Counted from the stretch's first letter, positions 49,003-58,106 are shown. The stretch: 64,000 nt of DNA from Duganella sp. OV510 (GCF_900100205.1 NZ_FNEQ01000013.1:97857-161856); one strand, 5' to 3'. Notes: a model not told the origin generated them from the sequence alone. Numbers and translations are program-made.

Positions 49003-51071
49003 GCAGCATGTACGAAGTCGTGAATTGGGAGTCGGAAGAGCTTGGCTCCACCTGGACACGCGGGCTGGGAGCCTTCGGCGTGCCTGCCCCGATGACGCTG
49101 GAGGAGTGGGCGCGCGCGCACTTCTACCTTTCCAAGGAATCATCTTACGTCGAGCAGGAGTGGCGGCCGTGGCCATTTCAGCGTGCGATCATGGCGTGCA
49201 TCAGCAACGACGACATTCGCTTCATCGACTTCATGAAGTCCGCGCGGGTGGGCTACACCAAGATCCTGCTTGCGGCCATTGGCTACTTCGCTGAGCACAA
49301 GCGGCGTAACCAGGTGCTGTGGCAGCCCACCGATGGCGACAACGACGAGTTCGTCAAGACCGAGCTGGACACCATGCTGCGCGACGTCAAGGTGATGAAT
49401 CGGGCGATGCCGGCGCATATGGCGCGTCACAAAGACAACACGCTGGCGCAGAAAAAATTTCTCGGCTGTCTGTTGCATACACGTGGCGGCACGGCCGCAA
49501 GGGCCTACCGCCGGATATCGGTCGACGTAGCCTTCCTGGATGAGCTGGACGCTTTCTTGCGCGACATCGAGAAGGAGGGCGCGCCGGACAAGCTGGCGGC
49601 GAAGCGGGTCGAGGGCGCCACCTTCCCCAAGATGGTCACAGGTTCAACGCCGAAGCTCTCCGGCTTCTCCTTGATCGAAGAACGCTACAACCAAGCCGAC
49701 GACCGATTCAAGTATGCGATCCCTTGTCCCGGATGCGGCCAATATCATGCCCTGGCGTGGGGCAAAAAAGGGGACACCACTGGGTTCAAATGGATCGAAG
49801 GCGATTCATCTTCGGTGCGGCACCTGTGCCCGAATGATGAATGCGGGGTGCTGATCACGCAAGCCGAATATCTCGCCGTCGCCGAGCTGGGGCGGTGGCA
49901 AAACGCCGACGGCAGCATTACGATCGATGCGGCTGGCGTGTTCCGCAACGCAGCCGGCGCCATCATTCCACCGCTGCAGCATATCGCGTTTCATGTTTGG
50001 ACTGCCTACAGCCCCGCTGCAACTTGGGCCGACCTGGTCGACGAGTTTCTGGAGGCGCACGAAAAGGCGCTGAGTGGCGACATTACCAAACTCAAAACCT
50101 TCCATAACACCACGCTGGGACTGCCCTGGGCGCTGGAAATGGAAAAGACTGACGCAGACCAGCTGAAGGACCGCGCCGAGCCGCACACGTTCGGCACTGT
50201 TCCGCGCGGCGGCCTACTGCTGCTGGCCGCCGGCGACACGCAGGATAATCGGATCGAGTACACCGTGCGCGCCTACGGCAGGGGCTGTGAGACTTGGCTG
50301 GTCGAGCACAAAATATTCTACGGCAACCCTGCCGAGGATCAGGTGTGGCAGGACGTGGCCGAATATCTGTTTGAGACGGAGTTCCCACACGCCGCCGGCA
50401 CCAAGCTGAAAATCCACGCCAACTGCATCGACTCGCAGGGCCACAACACCCAGGCGGTCTACAGCTTTGTGCATGCCCACACCGACAAGAAGACCTATGC
50501 CATCCGTGGGCGCTCGGGCCGCGAGAAGCACATCAAAGACGGCGTGTCGCTGGTCGACATCGACTGGCGCGGCAAGACCCGAAAGCGCGGCCTGAAACTC
50601 TGGCAGGTTGGCACCAACCTCGCAAAGGATTTGATCTTCGGCCGCCTCAGTATCGAGCGACCAGGGCCGGGCTACATGCACTTCTCGAAAGACGCCACTG
50701 ACGAATATTTCAAGCAGATGGCTGGCGAGGCGCGCGTCGAACGCGCCACCGCGCATGGTAAGGAATCGCGGTGGACTGCGATGCGCAAGCGTGTTGAGGC
50801 ATGGGATTGTGCGACCTATCTCGTATGGCTGGAGACACACCTGGACCTGACGAAGAAGCCAGCGAAGTTCTGGGATCAGCTTGAATCCGAGGTGCAGCCG
50901 GCAATCGGTGACCTTTTCAATGCCCCGATGGTGATTTCGACACCAGCCAGCCAGCAGCCCGCATCGGAAGAGGTAAAACCAGTAGCGTCCCGGCCAGCGC
51001 CGGCACCGCGTGCACAGCAAGCTAGCAGTCCATTCGCATCGGACGAATGGGCCAGCAGGGGATTCAGATAA
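48999..51071 (+). CDS. Terminase large subunit, GpA family
   Basis: 690 residues of the lambda GpA type: packaging ATPase and nuclease. N-terminal ATPase with the MKSARVGYTK P-loop variant and VAFLDELDAF Walker B. A zinc-ribbon-like CPGCGQYH...CPNDEC lies at about 248-290. The C-terminal nuclease region is GGLLLLAAGDTQDNRIEYTV. A Pro/Ala-rich tail follows. The start is TTG 48999 (overlapping the small-subunit stop, GAGGAG before it) or ATG 49008. Confidence 0.93.
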   Translation: MSSMYEVVNWESEELGSTWTRGLGAFGVPAPMTLEEWARAHFYLSKESSYVEQEWRPWPFQRAIMACISNDDIRFIDFMKSARVGYTKILLAAIGYFAEHKRRNQVLWQPTDGDNDEFVKTELDTMLRDVKVMNRAMPAHMARHKDNTLAQKKFLGCLLHTRGGTAARAYRRISVDVAFLDELDAFLRDIEKEGAPDKLAAKRVEGATFPKMVTGSTPKLSGFSLIEERYNQADDRFKYAIPCPGCGQYHALAWGKKGDTTGFKWIEGDSSSVRHLCPNDECGVLITQAEYLAVAELGRWQNADGSITIDAAGVFRNAAGAIIPPLQHIAFHVWTAYSPAATWADLVDEFLEAHEKALSGDITKLKTFHNTTLGLPWALEMEKTDADQLKDRAEPHTFGTVPRGGLLLLAAGDTQDNRIEYTVRAYGRGCETWLVEHKIFYGNPAEDQVWQDVAEYLFETEFPHAAGTKLKIHANCIDSQGHNTQAVYSFVHAHTDKKTYAIRGRSGREKHIKDGVSLVDIDWRGKTRKRGLKLWQVGTNLAKDLIFGRLSIERPGPGYMHFSKDATDEYFKQMAGEARVERATAHGKESRWTAMRKRVEAWDCATYLVWLETHLDLTKKPAKFWDQLESEVQPAIGDLFNAPMVISTPASQQPASEEVKPVASRPAPAPRAQQASSPFASDEWASRGFR

Positions 51072-51421
51072 TGCAAGAACAGCAATATGACATCGTGACC
51101 GCCATGATCGAGCAGGCGAGAGCATTGCTGGGCGCGGATGCGCTGCCGGATACCATGGCCAGCGAACTGGAGGCAAGGCTACGCCTGGAGTGGGGCGGCC
51201 AGGCAGTGTATGTAAAGAAGGTGGCGATCGACGTGGAAGCTCGGCGCCAGGCGATTCGCGCCCGTTACGACATGACCAATCGCCGCGAATTACAGGCGGA
51301 GTTCGGCATTAGCCGCGGCCAGTTCTACAAGGATTTGCGCAGCGCGGATGACGCAGCAGGTGTCTCATCTTTCCGTAGAAAGGAGACTCGGCACAGGGTA
51401 ACTTCGGGCCTCGATACCTAG
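51071..51421 (+). CDS. Mor-family transcription activator-like protein
   Basis: 116 residues. The body (IEQARALLGADALPDTMASELEARLRLEWGGQAVYV, then AIRARYDMTNRRELQAEFGISRGQFYKDLR) is the Mor/C activator fold of phage Mu, with the C-terminal HTH intact. ATG 51071 overlaps the terminase stop (TAATG). In this lambda-type genome it is in the middle of the late operon, so it may act as a late-gene activator or autoregulator. Its last ~20 residues are encoded by a dyad element and look unconserved. Confidence 0.85.
   Translation: MQEQQYDIVTAMIEQARALLGADALPDTMASELEARLRLEWGGQAVYVKKVAIDVEARRQAIRARYDMTNRRELQAEFGISRGQFYKDLRSADDAAGVSSFRRKETRHRVTSGLDT
51359..51390. repeat. Dyad element, copy 1 (GTCTC...CGTAGAAA...GAGAC)
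   Basis: GTCTC at 51362-51366 pairs with GAGAC at 51383-51387, with an inner CTTTC/GAAAG pair and CGTA loop. It lies in the 3' end of the Mor-like gene. The 26-base core matches a second copy at 55949-55974 in 20 positions. Confidence 0.7.
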
Positions 51422-51430
51422 GAATGAACA

Positions 51431-51661
51431 ATGACCCCAGCCGCCACAATGCTCGCCAAGTACATGACCGCAGAAGCTGCGATCCTTGAGGGAAAGGAAG
51501 TGCGCTTCGGGGACCGGACTCTCCGGATGGAAGATCTGGCTGAGGTGCGCGCCGGACGTCAGGAGTGGGAACAGCGCGTATCGGCCGAAAGTGCGCAAGC
51601 CGCAGGCCGCCCGACTTTTGCCGGCTTGGGCGTGTCGCACGCAAATTTCCGGGGTAACTGA
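51431..51661 (+). CDS. gpW-like head-tail joining protein (DUF6148-like)
   Basis: 76 residues: MLAKYMTAEAAILEGKEVRFGDRTLRMEDLAEVRAGRQEWEQRV, the pattern of small connector proteins (gpW/DUF6148) encoded between terminase and portal. It joins the head to the tail after packaging. The TGA overlaps the ATG of the portal gene. Confidence 0.82.
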   Translation: MTPAATMLAKYMTAEAAILEGKEVRFGDRTLRMEDLAEVRAGRQEWEQRVSAESAQAAGRPTFAGLGVSHANFRGN

Positions 51662-53202
51662 TGAATCCATCCACCCCGAAAGTGCAGACCAATTTTCTTG
51701 ACCGCCTTATTTCTGCGGTTGCTCCCAACATGGGCCTTCGCCGACTGCATGCCCGGCACGTCTTAAATCAGTACGAGGCGGCAAAGCCATCGCGCCTGCG
51801 CAAGGGCGCGCGGGATAACCGGTCGCCAGATGCTCAAGTACAGCACGGCGCGGTGGCACTGCGCGGCCTGGCCCGTAATATGGAGCAAAACCACGATATT
51901 GCCCGTGGCGCCCTGCGCACGATGGTAAACAATGTGATTGGTCCTGGCGGGATTGGCATCGAGCCGCAGCCGCGCCGCCGCGACGGGACGATCCACGAAG
52001 AATATGCGCTGGCGTTGCGTGAGGGCTGGCGAGATTGGTGCATCAATCCGGAAGTCACCCACGTGCACCATTGGGCCAAGGTTCAGCGCCTGGTCTGCAA
52101 CACTTGGTTCCGCGATGGCGAATGCTTCAGCCAGCGTCTCAAGGGTGCAGTTCCAGCGCTGGATCATGGGACTCGTGTCCCTTATTCGCTGGAGCTTATC
52201 GAACCCGACTTGATCCCCATGGATTACTTTGACGAGACCAAGGGCGTGCAGCAAGGAATCGAGCGCAACACCTGGGGCCGCGCCACCGGGTATTGGTGCT
52301 ACAAGGCGTTCCCGGATGGGCTCAGCTGGTCGAAGCGCAACTACGACGTCAAACGAGTGCCGGCCGCAAATATGCATCACATCGCGTCTGTCGACCGCAT
52401 TGGCCAGGTTCGGGGCGTGTCAATCTTCGCCAGCGTAATCACTCGGCTGGAAGATATCAAGGACTACGAAGAATCCGAGCGAATCGCCGCCAAGGTCGCT
52501 GCATCGCTGACGGCATACGTGAAGCGTGGTTCGCCTGAAATGTACGGTGAAACTTCCCTACCGGACTCGGTAGATGGCGCCACGCCGCAGATAGGCATGG
52601 CGCCAGGCATGATCATTCAAGGTCTGAAACCGGGCGAGGAAATCGGGATGATCGACTCCAACCGACCGAACCCGAATCTGATCACCTTCCGTAGTGGGCA
52701 GTTGCGCGCCGCTGTTGCGGGCATTGGCGCGAGTTATTCCAGCGTCGCGCGCGACTATAACGGCACATATTCCGCGCAGCGCCAGGAGCTGGTGGAGCAG
52801 TGGATTAATTACGCGGTACTCACCGACGATTTTGTTGGCCAGTACGTGCAGCCGGTGTGGCAGGACTTCGTCCAGATCGCCCACATCTCCGGCGTCATCA
52901 AGGCGCCGAAGGATGTGGATCCCGACACTATGGACGATGCACTTTTTGTGGGTCAGTCCATGCCCTGGATTGACCCACTGAAAGAAGCGCTCGCCTGGAC
53001 CGCCCTCGTGCAGGCAGGCTTCGCGAGCGAAGTGGAGGTCATGCGCAAGCGCGGCGCAAACCCGCGCGATGTGCTGGAGCAAATTAATGCTCATCGCCAG
53101 ACCACCGGGAAGATGGGGCTGTACTTCTCGTCCGACTTTGCTAATGTGATGAAGCAGCCTCAGGCGGCCATAAATCCCGATCAGGATCAAAAAGACCAGT
53201 AA
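51661..53202 (+). CDS. Portal protein, lambda gpB family
   Basis: 513 residues of the lambda-family portal: NHDIARGALRTMVNNVIGPGGIGIEPQPRR, WCINPEVTHVHHWAKVQRLVCNTWFRDGECF, YSLELIEPDLIPMD, VRGVSIFASVITRLEDIKDYEESERIAAKVAA. It forms the dodecameric ring at the packaging vertex. Complete length with a disordered C-terminal tail. Confidence 0.94.
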   Translation: MNPSTPKVQTNFLDRLISAVAPNMGLRRLHARHVLNQYEAAKPSRLRKGARDNRSPDAQVQHGAVALRGLARNMEQNHDIARGALRTMVNNVIGPGGIGIEPQPRRRDGTIHEEYALALREGWRDWCINPEVTHVHHWAKVQRLVCNTWFRDGECFSQRLKGAVPALDHGTRVPYSLELIEPDLIPMDYFDETKGVQQGIERNTWGRATGYWCYKAFPDGLSWSKRNYDVKRVPAANMHHIASVDRIGQVRGVSIFASVITRLEDIKDYEESERIAAKVAASLTAYVKRGSPEMYGETSLPDSVDGATPQIGMAPGMIIQGLKPGEEIGMIDSNRPNPNLITFRSGQLRAAVAGIGASYSSVARDYNGTYSAQRQELVEQWINYAVLTDDFVGQYVQPVWQDFVQIAHISGVIKAPKDVDPDTMDDALFVGQSMPWIDPLKEALAWTALVQAGFASEVEVMRKRGANPRDVLEQINAHRQTTGKMGLYFSSDFANVMKQPQAAINPDQDQKDQ

Positions 53203-53215
53203 GAAAGGATCAACC

Positions 53216-53524
53216 ATGGTTCACCCAGTTGTTGGTAATTCAGCCGCCGGCGTTCCGCACCCAGAAGACCCGACGCTTAAAATTCCTCTGGTGTCAGTCG
53301 TCGGAAGCAATGGACAGGCTGCCAGCTCGAACGTCGTCGTCGACTCTACAGGCAAGTTCAGCTTCGATCTCAACTCGCTCGCCAGCGCGCCGACCTACAA
53401 TACCGACGGCAAGATCACGACCTTGACCTATGGCCCCGACGCCAACGGCCGCTCGATCCGCCAAACAACCACCTGGCAAGACGACAAATGGATGGGTGAT
53501 AGCCCCTGGGTGCTCGTGCCATGA
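53216..53524 (+). CDS. Small beta-rich phage protein, coupled to the FAD enzyme
   Basis: 102 residues after AAAGGATC. Beta-rich, with a SSNVVVDSTGKFSFDLN segment, then TYNTDGKITTLTYGPDANGRSIRQTTTWQDDKW. This last pattern recurs in small proteins beside phage tail fibres. The stop overlaps the ATG of the FAD-dependent oxidoreductase gene, so both are made together. It may be an accessory or virion-attachment piece for that enzyme. Not a recognised family. Confidence 0.65.
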   Translation: MVHPVVGNSAAGVPHPEDPTLKIPLVSVVGSNGQAASSNVVVDSTGKFSFDLNSLASAPTYNTDGKITTLTYGPDANGRSIRQTTTWQDDKWMGDSPWVLVP

Positions 53525-55641
53525 TTACATTTCCAGAATTCTCCAAGCTGATCGACAAAGCGGGCATTCCGCGCGGCGCGGCGGCGGCGCGGTCAGCAGA
53601 TCGCACGTCGGGCAGAGATCTGCGTGCCGATGTCGTAATTTATGGCGCGACCTTCGCAGGCATTATGGCTGCGTGCACGGCTGCTTCGTTCGGCGTCTCC
53701 GTTCTGTTAATCTCAGAAAACGGCCGGATCGGTGGGATGATGACCGGCGGGCTGGCCCGCGTGGATTATCGCGGATTCAATCCGCGCACCTGCATGAACG
53801 TGATGACGATCGAATTTTTCCGCCGCTGCTCGGCCGTCTACGGAATCAGCCTCGGTCAGTTCGGCATGGATGCGATCAGCCCTTTTGCAGTCGAGCCGAA
53901 GGTGGCGCTGGCCGTGCTGCGGGACATGTTGAACGAATACCAAGTGCCCCTGCTGAACAACTACCGCGTCACCAACGTGAACAAGCAGGCCGGCGACATC
54001 CGCTATCTGGACCTTGTGCATCGCCTCGATGCGACGCGCACGAAGCGCGTGTTTGGCCGGATGTTCGGCGAAGGCAGCTACTCGTCCAACTTACTCATCC
54101 GCGCGGGCATCAGCTACACGTATGGCAGGGAGGCCAACGCCACCTACGGCGAAACCTATAACGGCGTGCAACCAGCTTTTGCTCATACTGGCAATCCAAG
54201 CCCGTATGTCATCGCCGGCAACGCCGCGTCCGGCCTGCTGCCGTATATCGATCCGGTTGCACTGGAGGCGCCAGGCACCGCAGATAATCGATTGCAAGCA
54301 TTCTGCTATCGGTTGGTGATGACCAACGATGCATCGAATCGTCGGCCCGTGCCGGAGCCGGCGATCTACAATCCTTTGCTTTATGAGGTGTTAGGCCGGT
54401 CAATGGCAGCCAATCCGGTCGCCTACGATTCGCTGGACAAGATGTTCTTCCGATCGCCGATCGGCCTGGGTGGAGCTGCAAAGGAAGACTGGAACAGCAA
54501 CGGCTCGTACTCCACTGACTTCGCTGGCGGCAATTTCGGCTATGTCACTACCGATTACGCAGCGCAGGACCAGATCGTCACCAACCACACTAACTACACG
54601 CTGGGCCTGTTCAAATTCCTGCGGGAAGATTCCCGCGTGCCGGCCGCATTAAAAACTGCCCTTGCGAGCTGGGGATTCTGCGCTGATGAGTTTGTGGATG
54701 ACGGCACGGCGGGGCTGTCTCCTGAATTGTACGTGCGCGAATCGGCCAGAATGATTGGCGACTATGCGATGACCGAAGCCAACTACAACAAGGCGGTGGT
54801 GCCGGCTTTCCCAGTGGTGAACGCCAATTACGCGATGGATTCGCATTTGTGCAGCCGCAGAAATGTGGGGGGCATCGTACGATCCGAAGGGGGGCTGTCT
54901 TCGGTCAATGTGCCTGTCGGGTACTACGGCATGGAATACCGCTGCATGCTCCCGAAGGCGAACGAATGCGGAAATTACACCAACTTCTGCAACGGCATTA
55001 GTGTGTCGCACACGCTGTTCGGCTCGGCCCGAATGGAGGTTACGTTCGGCTCGCTTGGCGAGGCCGCAGCTGCTGCGATGGTGATGGCGATCAAAGGGAA
55101 GGTCCGGCTGCACGACATCAGTCCGGCCGACATTCAAGCGGTGGCGCGACCATACTTGGTGAATCCGGCACGCGTGCTCACGCTGATCAATGGCGCTCCG
55201 AATTCTGGTGCCACCAATGCGTTCGGCAAGGTCACCACATCTGCTATAGCTGGGTGGAACAACGGCGCTGCACAGATCTGGCCGCCAGAGTTCTATGATG
55301 TTGGCCTTTGGAACGAGGCGAACGGCAATAAAGGCGGCCGTTACGTTCAGTTTCATCCCGCGTTCGCAGCTACAGGCCGTTACCGCATTTTGTTGAACGC
55401 TCCTGGCGCAATCAACGCCATGCGTAAGTGCAAGATCGATATTCAGCATGCAGACGGCACGACCAGCTTCTACATCGACCACAAATTTGGTGAGTGGCAC
55501 TTTAGGGATTTGGGTGTCTGGCGCTTCCTGAATGACGGTACATGCTTCATCAAAGTGACCAACGCCGGCGATCCAGCTGATGCCGGATCAGAGGTTGGAC
55601 TGCTGAGCGTGGATGGCTTGGCCTGGCACCCTGTCCCGTAA
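53521..55641 (+). CDS. FAD-dependent oxidoreductase with golvesin-like C-terminal domain, in phage head operon
   Basis: 706 residues. Residues ~36-570 are an FAD_oxidored-family flavoprotein: the dinucleotide motif G42-A-T-F-A-G47 in ADVVIYGATFAGIMAACTA, then ISENGRIGGMMTGGLARVDYRG, and near the C-terminal part of the domain SVNVPVGYYGMEYRCMLP and GSARMEVTFGSLGEAAAAAMVMAI. Residues ~595-706 are beta-rich and resemble golvesin/xanthan-lyase C-terminal domains (GRYVQFHPAFAATGRYRILL, GEWHFRDLGVWRF). There is no signal peptide. Its substrate is unknown. It sits between the portal and the protease-capsid genes, coupled to the 102-residue gene. Confidence 0.85.
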   Translation: MITFPEFSKLIDKAGIPRGAAAARSADRTSGRDLRADVVIYGATFAGIMAACTAASFGVSVLLISENGRIGGMMTGGLARVDYRGFNPRTCMNVMTIEFFRRCSAVYGISLGQFGMDAISPFAVEPKVALAVLRDMLNEYQVPLLNNYRVTNVNKQAGDIRYLDLVHRLDATRTKRVFGRMFGEGSYSSNLLIRAGISYTYGREANATYGETYNGVQPAFAHTGNPSPYVIAGNAASGLLPYIDPVALEAPGTADNRLQAFCYRLVMTNDASNRRPVPEPAIYNPLLYEVLGRSMAANPVAYDSLDKMFFRSPIGLGGAAKEDWNSNGSYSTDFAGGNFGYVTTDYAAQDQIVTNHTNYTLGLFKFLREDSRVPAALKTALASWGFCADEFVDDGTAGLSPELYVRESARMIGDYAMTEANYNKAVVPAFPVVNANYAMDSHLCSRRNVGGIVRSEGGLSSVNVPVGYYGMEYRCMLPKANECGNYTNFCNGISVSHTLFGSARMEVTFGSLGEAAAAAMVMAIKGKVRLHDISPADIQAVARPYLVNPARVLTLINGAPNSGATNAFGKVTTSAIAGWNNGAAQIWPPEFYDVGLWNEANGNKGGRYVQFHPAFAATGRYRILLNAPGAINAMRKCKIDIQHADGTTSFYIDHKFGEWHFRDLGVWRFLNDGTCFIKVTNAGDPADAGSEVGLLSVDGLAWHPVP

Positions 55642-55667
55642 CCCGATCAAACAAGGAGAGAAATAGC

Positions 55668-55937
55668 ATGACCACCTATCGCAAGAAACCCATCGAAGTC
55701 GAAGCTATCACCTATTCCGAGCTGCTAGCCCTAGGCGGGAAGAAAGCGGAATTCGTCTACGGCGGCTGCCAGGTTTTGCGGGAAAAATCCGTAGACCCTG
55801 ACCGGCCCGCGTTCATCATGTTGACACCCACCGGGAATCGAACCGCCAACCCAGGGGACATGGTAATCACCGGCGTCGACGGCGATGTTTACGGCATTTC
55901 GGTGGCCGCGTTCGAAGCCACGCACGAGCCCACTTAA
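55668..55937 (+). CDS. Small phage protein with PGD...GDVYG motif
   Basis: 89 residues after AAGGAGAG. N-terminal YRKKPIEVEAITYSELL and C-terminal NPGDMVITGVDGDVYGISVAAFEATHEPT match a widespread small phage protein family without known function. In that family the motif is roughly PGDxIxxGxxGExYxxxxxxFExxY. It is the last gene of the insertion before the capsid module. Confidence 0.75.
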   Translation: MTTYRKKPIEVEAITYSELLALGGKKAEFVYGGCQVLREKSVDPDRPAFIMLTPTGNRTANPGDMVITGVDGDVYGISVAAFEATHEPT

Positions 55938-55943
55938 TGTGTT

Positions 55944-55979
55944 GGGGAGTCTCCCTTTTACGTAGAAAAGAGACTCCCC
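55944..55979. repeat. Dyad element, copy 2, before the capsid gene
   Basis: GGGGAGTCTC at 55944-55953 pairs with GAGACTCCCC at 55970-55979. The inner part CTTTTACGTAGAAAAG gives an almost perfect stem of about 15 pairs. It shares its 26-base core with copy 1 at 51362-51387. No U-run follows. It is 36 bases before the protease-capsid start codon. Confidence 0.8.
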
Positions 55980-56015
55980 AAAGCCGAAACTGTGCGTATC
56001 CAATAAGGAACGCAC

Positions 56016-58094
56016 ATGCCTGCACCTACCGCACAAACGAACGAACCTGCAAAGTGGTACACGATCCGCGCCTCGGCTAAAACGGTCGCCGGCGCGGTTC
56101 AGGCCGCGTCGAACGCCGAGATCCTGATCTACGGCGATATCGGTGAGAGCTGGTACGACGACACGATCGCTGCAAAAGACTTTGTTCGCGAAATTGCTGC
56201 GCTCGACGTTGATGCAATCACGGTGCGGATCAATAGCTTCGGCGGCTCCGTCACCGACGGCATCGCGATCTTCAATGCCCTTAAACGCCACAAGGCGCAA
56301 GTCACCACGGTTGTGGACGCGATCGCAGCGTCTGTTGCCAGTCTCATCGCCATGTCCGGCGACACGATTGAAATGGCTGAAAACGCGTTGCTGATGATCC
56401 ACGCACCCTGGATGCAATGGGTGTCGGGCAACGCCGTCACCCTGCGTGAGCGTGCCGACATGCTCGACACCTATTCGGATGCCATGGCCACCAGCTACGC
56501 TTCGCGCTCGCAGGATAAAGCCGGCGCCCTGGCGCTGCTGCAAGACGGCAAAGATCACTGGTACACGGCGGAGGAGGCGCTGGAGGCGAAGTTCATCGAC
56601 CAGATCGTTGCCAGCTTGCCCGCCGCCGCATCGGCTCACATCAAGCATTCCATTCAGGCGCGTTACGCCTCGTTCCCCAATGGCACGACTCCGACCGCGC
56701 CACCCGTAGCAATTTTACCTACCCCTCCAAAGGAGAAAACGACCATGCCAACCCCAGCTCCAGCGGCAGCAGCTGCTCCAGCCGATGATGCCGTTCTGGC
56801 CGCAGCACGCGATACCGCCGTTGCTGCCGCGCTGGCGGCGGACAAGACGCGTCGCACCGATATCAGTGCGGCATTCGCCAAGTTTTCGAGCCATGAAGGC
56901 ATGGCACCGATTTTGGCGGCCTGCCTGGAAGACCAGACCTGCACCGTCGATCATGCCAACGCCAAGATCGTCGCGCAGCTGGGCAAGGATTCCACACCCG
57001 TCGCAGCGGGCCGCATCATCACCCTGGAAGACTCGCGCGACAAATTCCGCGCTGGCGCCGAAGCGGCACTGCTGGCTAAGGCCAAGCTCGGCAAGGATGA
57101 CACCGCCAACAACTTCCGCAGTTTTGGCCTGATGGATCTGGCGCGCGAGTGCCTGGCGCACGCCGGTGTCAACGCGCGCGGCATGGACAAAATGGCGCTG
57201 GTCGCGGCGGCATTTACCCATACCGGCAGCGACTTCCCGCTGCTGCTGCAGAATGTCGCCGACAAGGCCATGCTGAAAGGCTACGAAGAAGCTGATGAAA
57301 CCTTCCAAAAATGGACCTCCAAGGGCGTGCTGGGTGACTTCAAGCCCGGAAAGCGTGTCGATCTGAACTCGTTCCCTACGCTGGGCAAGGTCCAGGATGG
57401 CGGCGAGTACAGCTACGCGACGATTGGCGAGCGGGGTGAAACCGTGCAGCTGGCCACGTACGGCAAGCTGTTCTCCATCACCCGGCAGACCATCATCAAC
57501 GATGACCTGGACGCCTTCTCGAAAATTCCCCGCCGCATGGGCCGCGCAGCAATTCGTACCATCGGCGACCTGGTCTACGCCATCCTGACCAGCAACCAAG
57601 TTATGCGCGACAACGTTGCGCTGTTCCATGCCACCCACAAAAACCTGATGACCGGTTCGGGCATCAGCACCGGCTCGGTAGATGCAATGCGCGTCCTGAT
57701 GGGCAAACAGACCGACGGCAACGCGGTGCTGAACATCCGCCTCGCGCAGCTGCTGGTACCACTGGCTCTGGAAGGCACCGCCAGTGTGGTGCGCGACAGC
57801 GAATACGAAGTGGGCGCCGCAACCAAGAACAACACCACACCGAACTTCGTGCGCGGCACGTTTGAAGTCATCTCCGACGCACGCCTGGACGCTGTTTCGT
57901 CCACCGGCTGGTACGGCACCGCCAACTCCGGCGTCACCGACACCGTCGAGGTGAGCTACCTGGATGGCGTGGAAGCGCCGACGCTGGAGCAGAAAACCGG
58001 CTGGAACGTCGATGGCGTCGAATTCAAAGTGCGCATGGATGCCGGCGTAGCACCGCTGGACTTCCGGACGATGGTCTCCAACCCAGGCGCGTAA
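56016..58094 (+). CDS. Prohead protease (ClpP-like)/major capsid protein fusion
   Basis: 692 residues. ClpP-like protease at about 1-210: GGSVTDGIAIFNAL, nucleophile Ser106 in AIAASVASLIAMSGD and His129 in LLMIHAPW. A Pro/Ala-rich scaffold-like link follows (about 225-300). The HK97/Mu-type major capsid protein is at about 300-692 (FTHTGSDFPLLLQNVADKAMLKGYEEADETFQKWTS). Fused protease-capsid proteins of this kind are a known family. An in-frame ATG at 56745 (residue 244) with AAAGGAG 9 bases before it probably makes a separate 449-residue scaffold-capsid product. Confidence 0.93.
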   Translation: MPAPTAQTNEPAKWYTIRASAKTVAGAVQAASNAEILIYGDIGESWYDDTIAAKDFVREIAALDVDAITVRINSFGGSVTDGIAIFNALKRHKAQVTTVVDAIAASVASLIAMSGDTIEMAENALLMIHAPWMQWVSGNAVTLRERADMLDTYSDAMATSYASRSQDKAGALALLQDGKDHWYTAEEALEAKFIDQIVASLPAAASAHIKHSIQARYASFPNGTTPTAPPVAILPTPPKEKTTMPTPAPAAAAAPADDAVLAAARDTAVAAALAADKTRRTDISAAFAKFSSHEGMAPILAACLEDQTCTVDHANAKIVAQLGKDSTPVAAGRIITLEDSRDKFRAGAEAALLAKAKLGKDDTANNFRSFGLMDLARECLAHAGVNARGMDKMALVAAAFTHTGSDFPLLLQNVADKAMLKGYEEADETFQKWTSKGVLGDFKPGKRVDLNSFPTLGKVQDGGEYSYATIGERGETVQLATYGKLFSITRQTIINDDLDAFSKIPRRMGRAAIRTIGDLVYAILTSNQVMRDNVALFHATHKNLMTGSGISTGSVDAMRVLMGKQTDGNAVLNIRLAQLLVPLALEGTASVVRDSEYEVGAATKNNTTPNFVRGTFEVISDARLDAVSSTGWYGTANSGVTDTVEVSYLDGVEAPTLEQKTGWNVDGVEFKVRMDAGVAPLDFRTMVSNPGA

Positions 58095-58106
58095 GTATCG
58101 CATCAA

